From: Bryobacterales bacterium
Lineage (GTDB): Bacteria > Acidobacteriota > Terriglobia > Bryobacterales > Bryobacteraceae
Length of the DNA stretch: 5,213 nucleotides
Assembly (NCBI GenBank): GCA_003132905.1
Contig: PKZC01000095.1
Span: 1-5,213 of the forward strand
Direction of reading: 5' to 3'
Shown one piece after another: positions 4,462-5,213 of this stretch. The notes beneath the pieces were generated by a model. That model was given only the letters and a program-made list of their open reading frames with translations. It did no database searches and was not told the origin of the DNA. Within the stretch, counting starts at the first letter, position 1; every line of letters starts with the position of its first letter. The translations under genes and the position numbers were made by a program.

Positions 4462-5213
4462 TCACCGCGCCGAGACGCCGCCTCCCAACAACACCGTGGA
4501 ATCCGCCACCTGCCCGGACTTCCCGCCCCTTCCGATGCCCTGCCACAGCGCGTACGACAGCGCGTCGATCGCGTGCCCGCGGGCCGCGTCGCTGTGATCG
4601 ATGAGCAACTTCTGGTTGTTGCGATCTGGCTTGTAGCGAAGCTCTTTGAGGTCCGTGATCAGCCCTCGGCAGCGCGGCGAAACGGCCATCTGTTTTTTCT
4701 CAAGTAAGCCGTTAACGAGGTCGATGCGATCCGCGAGCGGCGGATTGCTGCGCAGGGGAGCGGGGCGCACCTTGTAGTATCGGCCGGCCGCGCGCGCCAG
4801 TTCTCCCGACAGAGTTTTCCACGCGGTATCGTTCGCGGTCGCGGCGGCCGCGCTGCGATTGTTGCCGCTCGCGTCGCCGACTAATCTCAGCGTAGGGATC
4901 GCCCCGCGCAGCTTCGAGAGCGCCGCGGCCCACGCGATGATGGCCTCGGCGAGATCGCCCGCGACCGCGTTGTCGATCTGGATCTCGTCGATCACCTCGA
5001 CGGCGAATAGGCGCGCGGCCTCCGGCCCGAGGAGATAGGCGCGCGGCGCCCAGGTTTCGTCGATGGTGGCGAAGACGGCGGACATCGGCGCGACGTTGTA
5101 GTCGCAACCGACCCAGATCTCCGGGACGCGAAGCCCCTTGGTCGTGGGCCGCGGCGATTCATCCCAGTAACACTCCCGCACGTGTCGTGCCGGATCGAAG
5201 CGATGGTACACGC
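4462..5213 (-). CDS. terL: Phage terminase large subunit, C-terminal nuclease part (partial)
   Basis: The visible 250 codons enter from the right edge without a true start (the first in-frame GTG at 5211 is internal) and end at TGA 4464-4462. They cover the RNase H-like nuclease of TerL, which cuts concatemeric phage DNA during packaging. After YHRFDPARHV, the linker typical before the nuclease, come the three acidic motifs in order: WVGCDYNVAPMSAVFA (first Asp), LRLVGDASGNNRS (second Asp) and ARGHAIDALSYALWQ (third Asp). The ATPase half with Walker A/B motifs lies beyond the window. The Gly/Ser-rich end (GRGGKSGQVADSTVLLGGG) appears natural. The nuclease part looks intact, with no frameshift. 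Downstream, where a portal gene is usually found, there is instead the exported-protein cassette. GC content is high, like the second terminase tail and unlike that cassette. Confidence 0.9.
   Translation of the reverse strand, partial: VYHRFDPARHVRECYWDESPRPTTKGLRVPEIWVGCDYNVAPMSAVFATIDETWAPRAYLLGPEAARLFAVEVIDEIQIDNAVAGDLAEAIIAWAAALSKLRGAIPTLRLVGDASGNNRSAAAATANDTAWKTLSGELARAAGRYYKVRPAPLRSNPPLADRIDLVNGLLEKKQMAVSPRCRGLITDLKELRYKPDRNNQKLLIDHSDAARGHAIDALSYALWQGIGRGGKSGQVADSTVLLGGGVSAR

Noticed and set aside
4346..4546. Upstream extension of the exported-protein frame to 4546
   Set aside because: The extension crosses the extended -10 promoter and overlaps the end of terL; the signal peptide and ribosome-binding site place the start at 4345.

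Overview
The window looks like a bacterial tRNA-Leu locus occupied by the integrase-proximal end of a prophage or prophage-derived island. The host is probably an acidobacterium of the Solibacter/Bryobacter kind. That is an inference from memory of protein style: a secreted BACON-like beta-sandwich protein at the left edge, a small secreted protein at 4004-4345 that resembles short acidobacterial exported proteins, and an integrase of a type I associate with such genomes. Base composition is patchy: fairly AT-rich on the far left, GC-rich in the integrase and terminase, and visibly AT-richer in the 4004-4450 cassette.

Left flank (1-1344). An exported protein runs off the left edge on the minus strand. 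Next to it is the C-terminal part of a DUF3987 (YfjI-like) mobile-element replication protein, also on the minus strand, with its N-terminal part missing. A sigma70-type promoter (TTGACA, 18 bp, GACAAT) and a complete tRNA-Leu(CAG) gene with encoded CCA follow on the plus strand.

Integration module (1345-2911). Just past the tRNA 3' end come two helically phased 10-bp direct repeats, a perfect TATAAT box placed so that the integrase mRNA would be leaderless, and a tyrosine integrase with a full catalytic set. An excisionase-like MerR/HTH_17 protein is convergent with it, and the two coding ends overlap. The element should extend rightward from the tRNA; its other attachment site is not in the window.

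Right part (2912-5213), all minus strand. Reading in the direction of transcription, there is the C-terminal nuclease half of a large terminase (entering from the right edge), an AT-richer cassette encoding a small exported protein with its own extended -10 promoter, a startless 59-residue tail of a second terminase-like protein, an unrecognised acidic 189-residue protein, and the excisionase-like gene. The exported-protein gene and the acidic-protein gene share an identical 15-base translation-initiation sequence. No portal, capsid, replication or lysis gene is seen between terminase and integrase. I read this as a mosaic, possibly deleted prophage end in which a moron-like cassette sits between two terminase C-termini. 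I saw no CRISPR array, rRNA or IS element.
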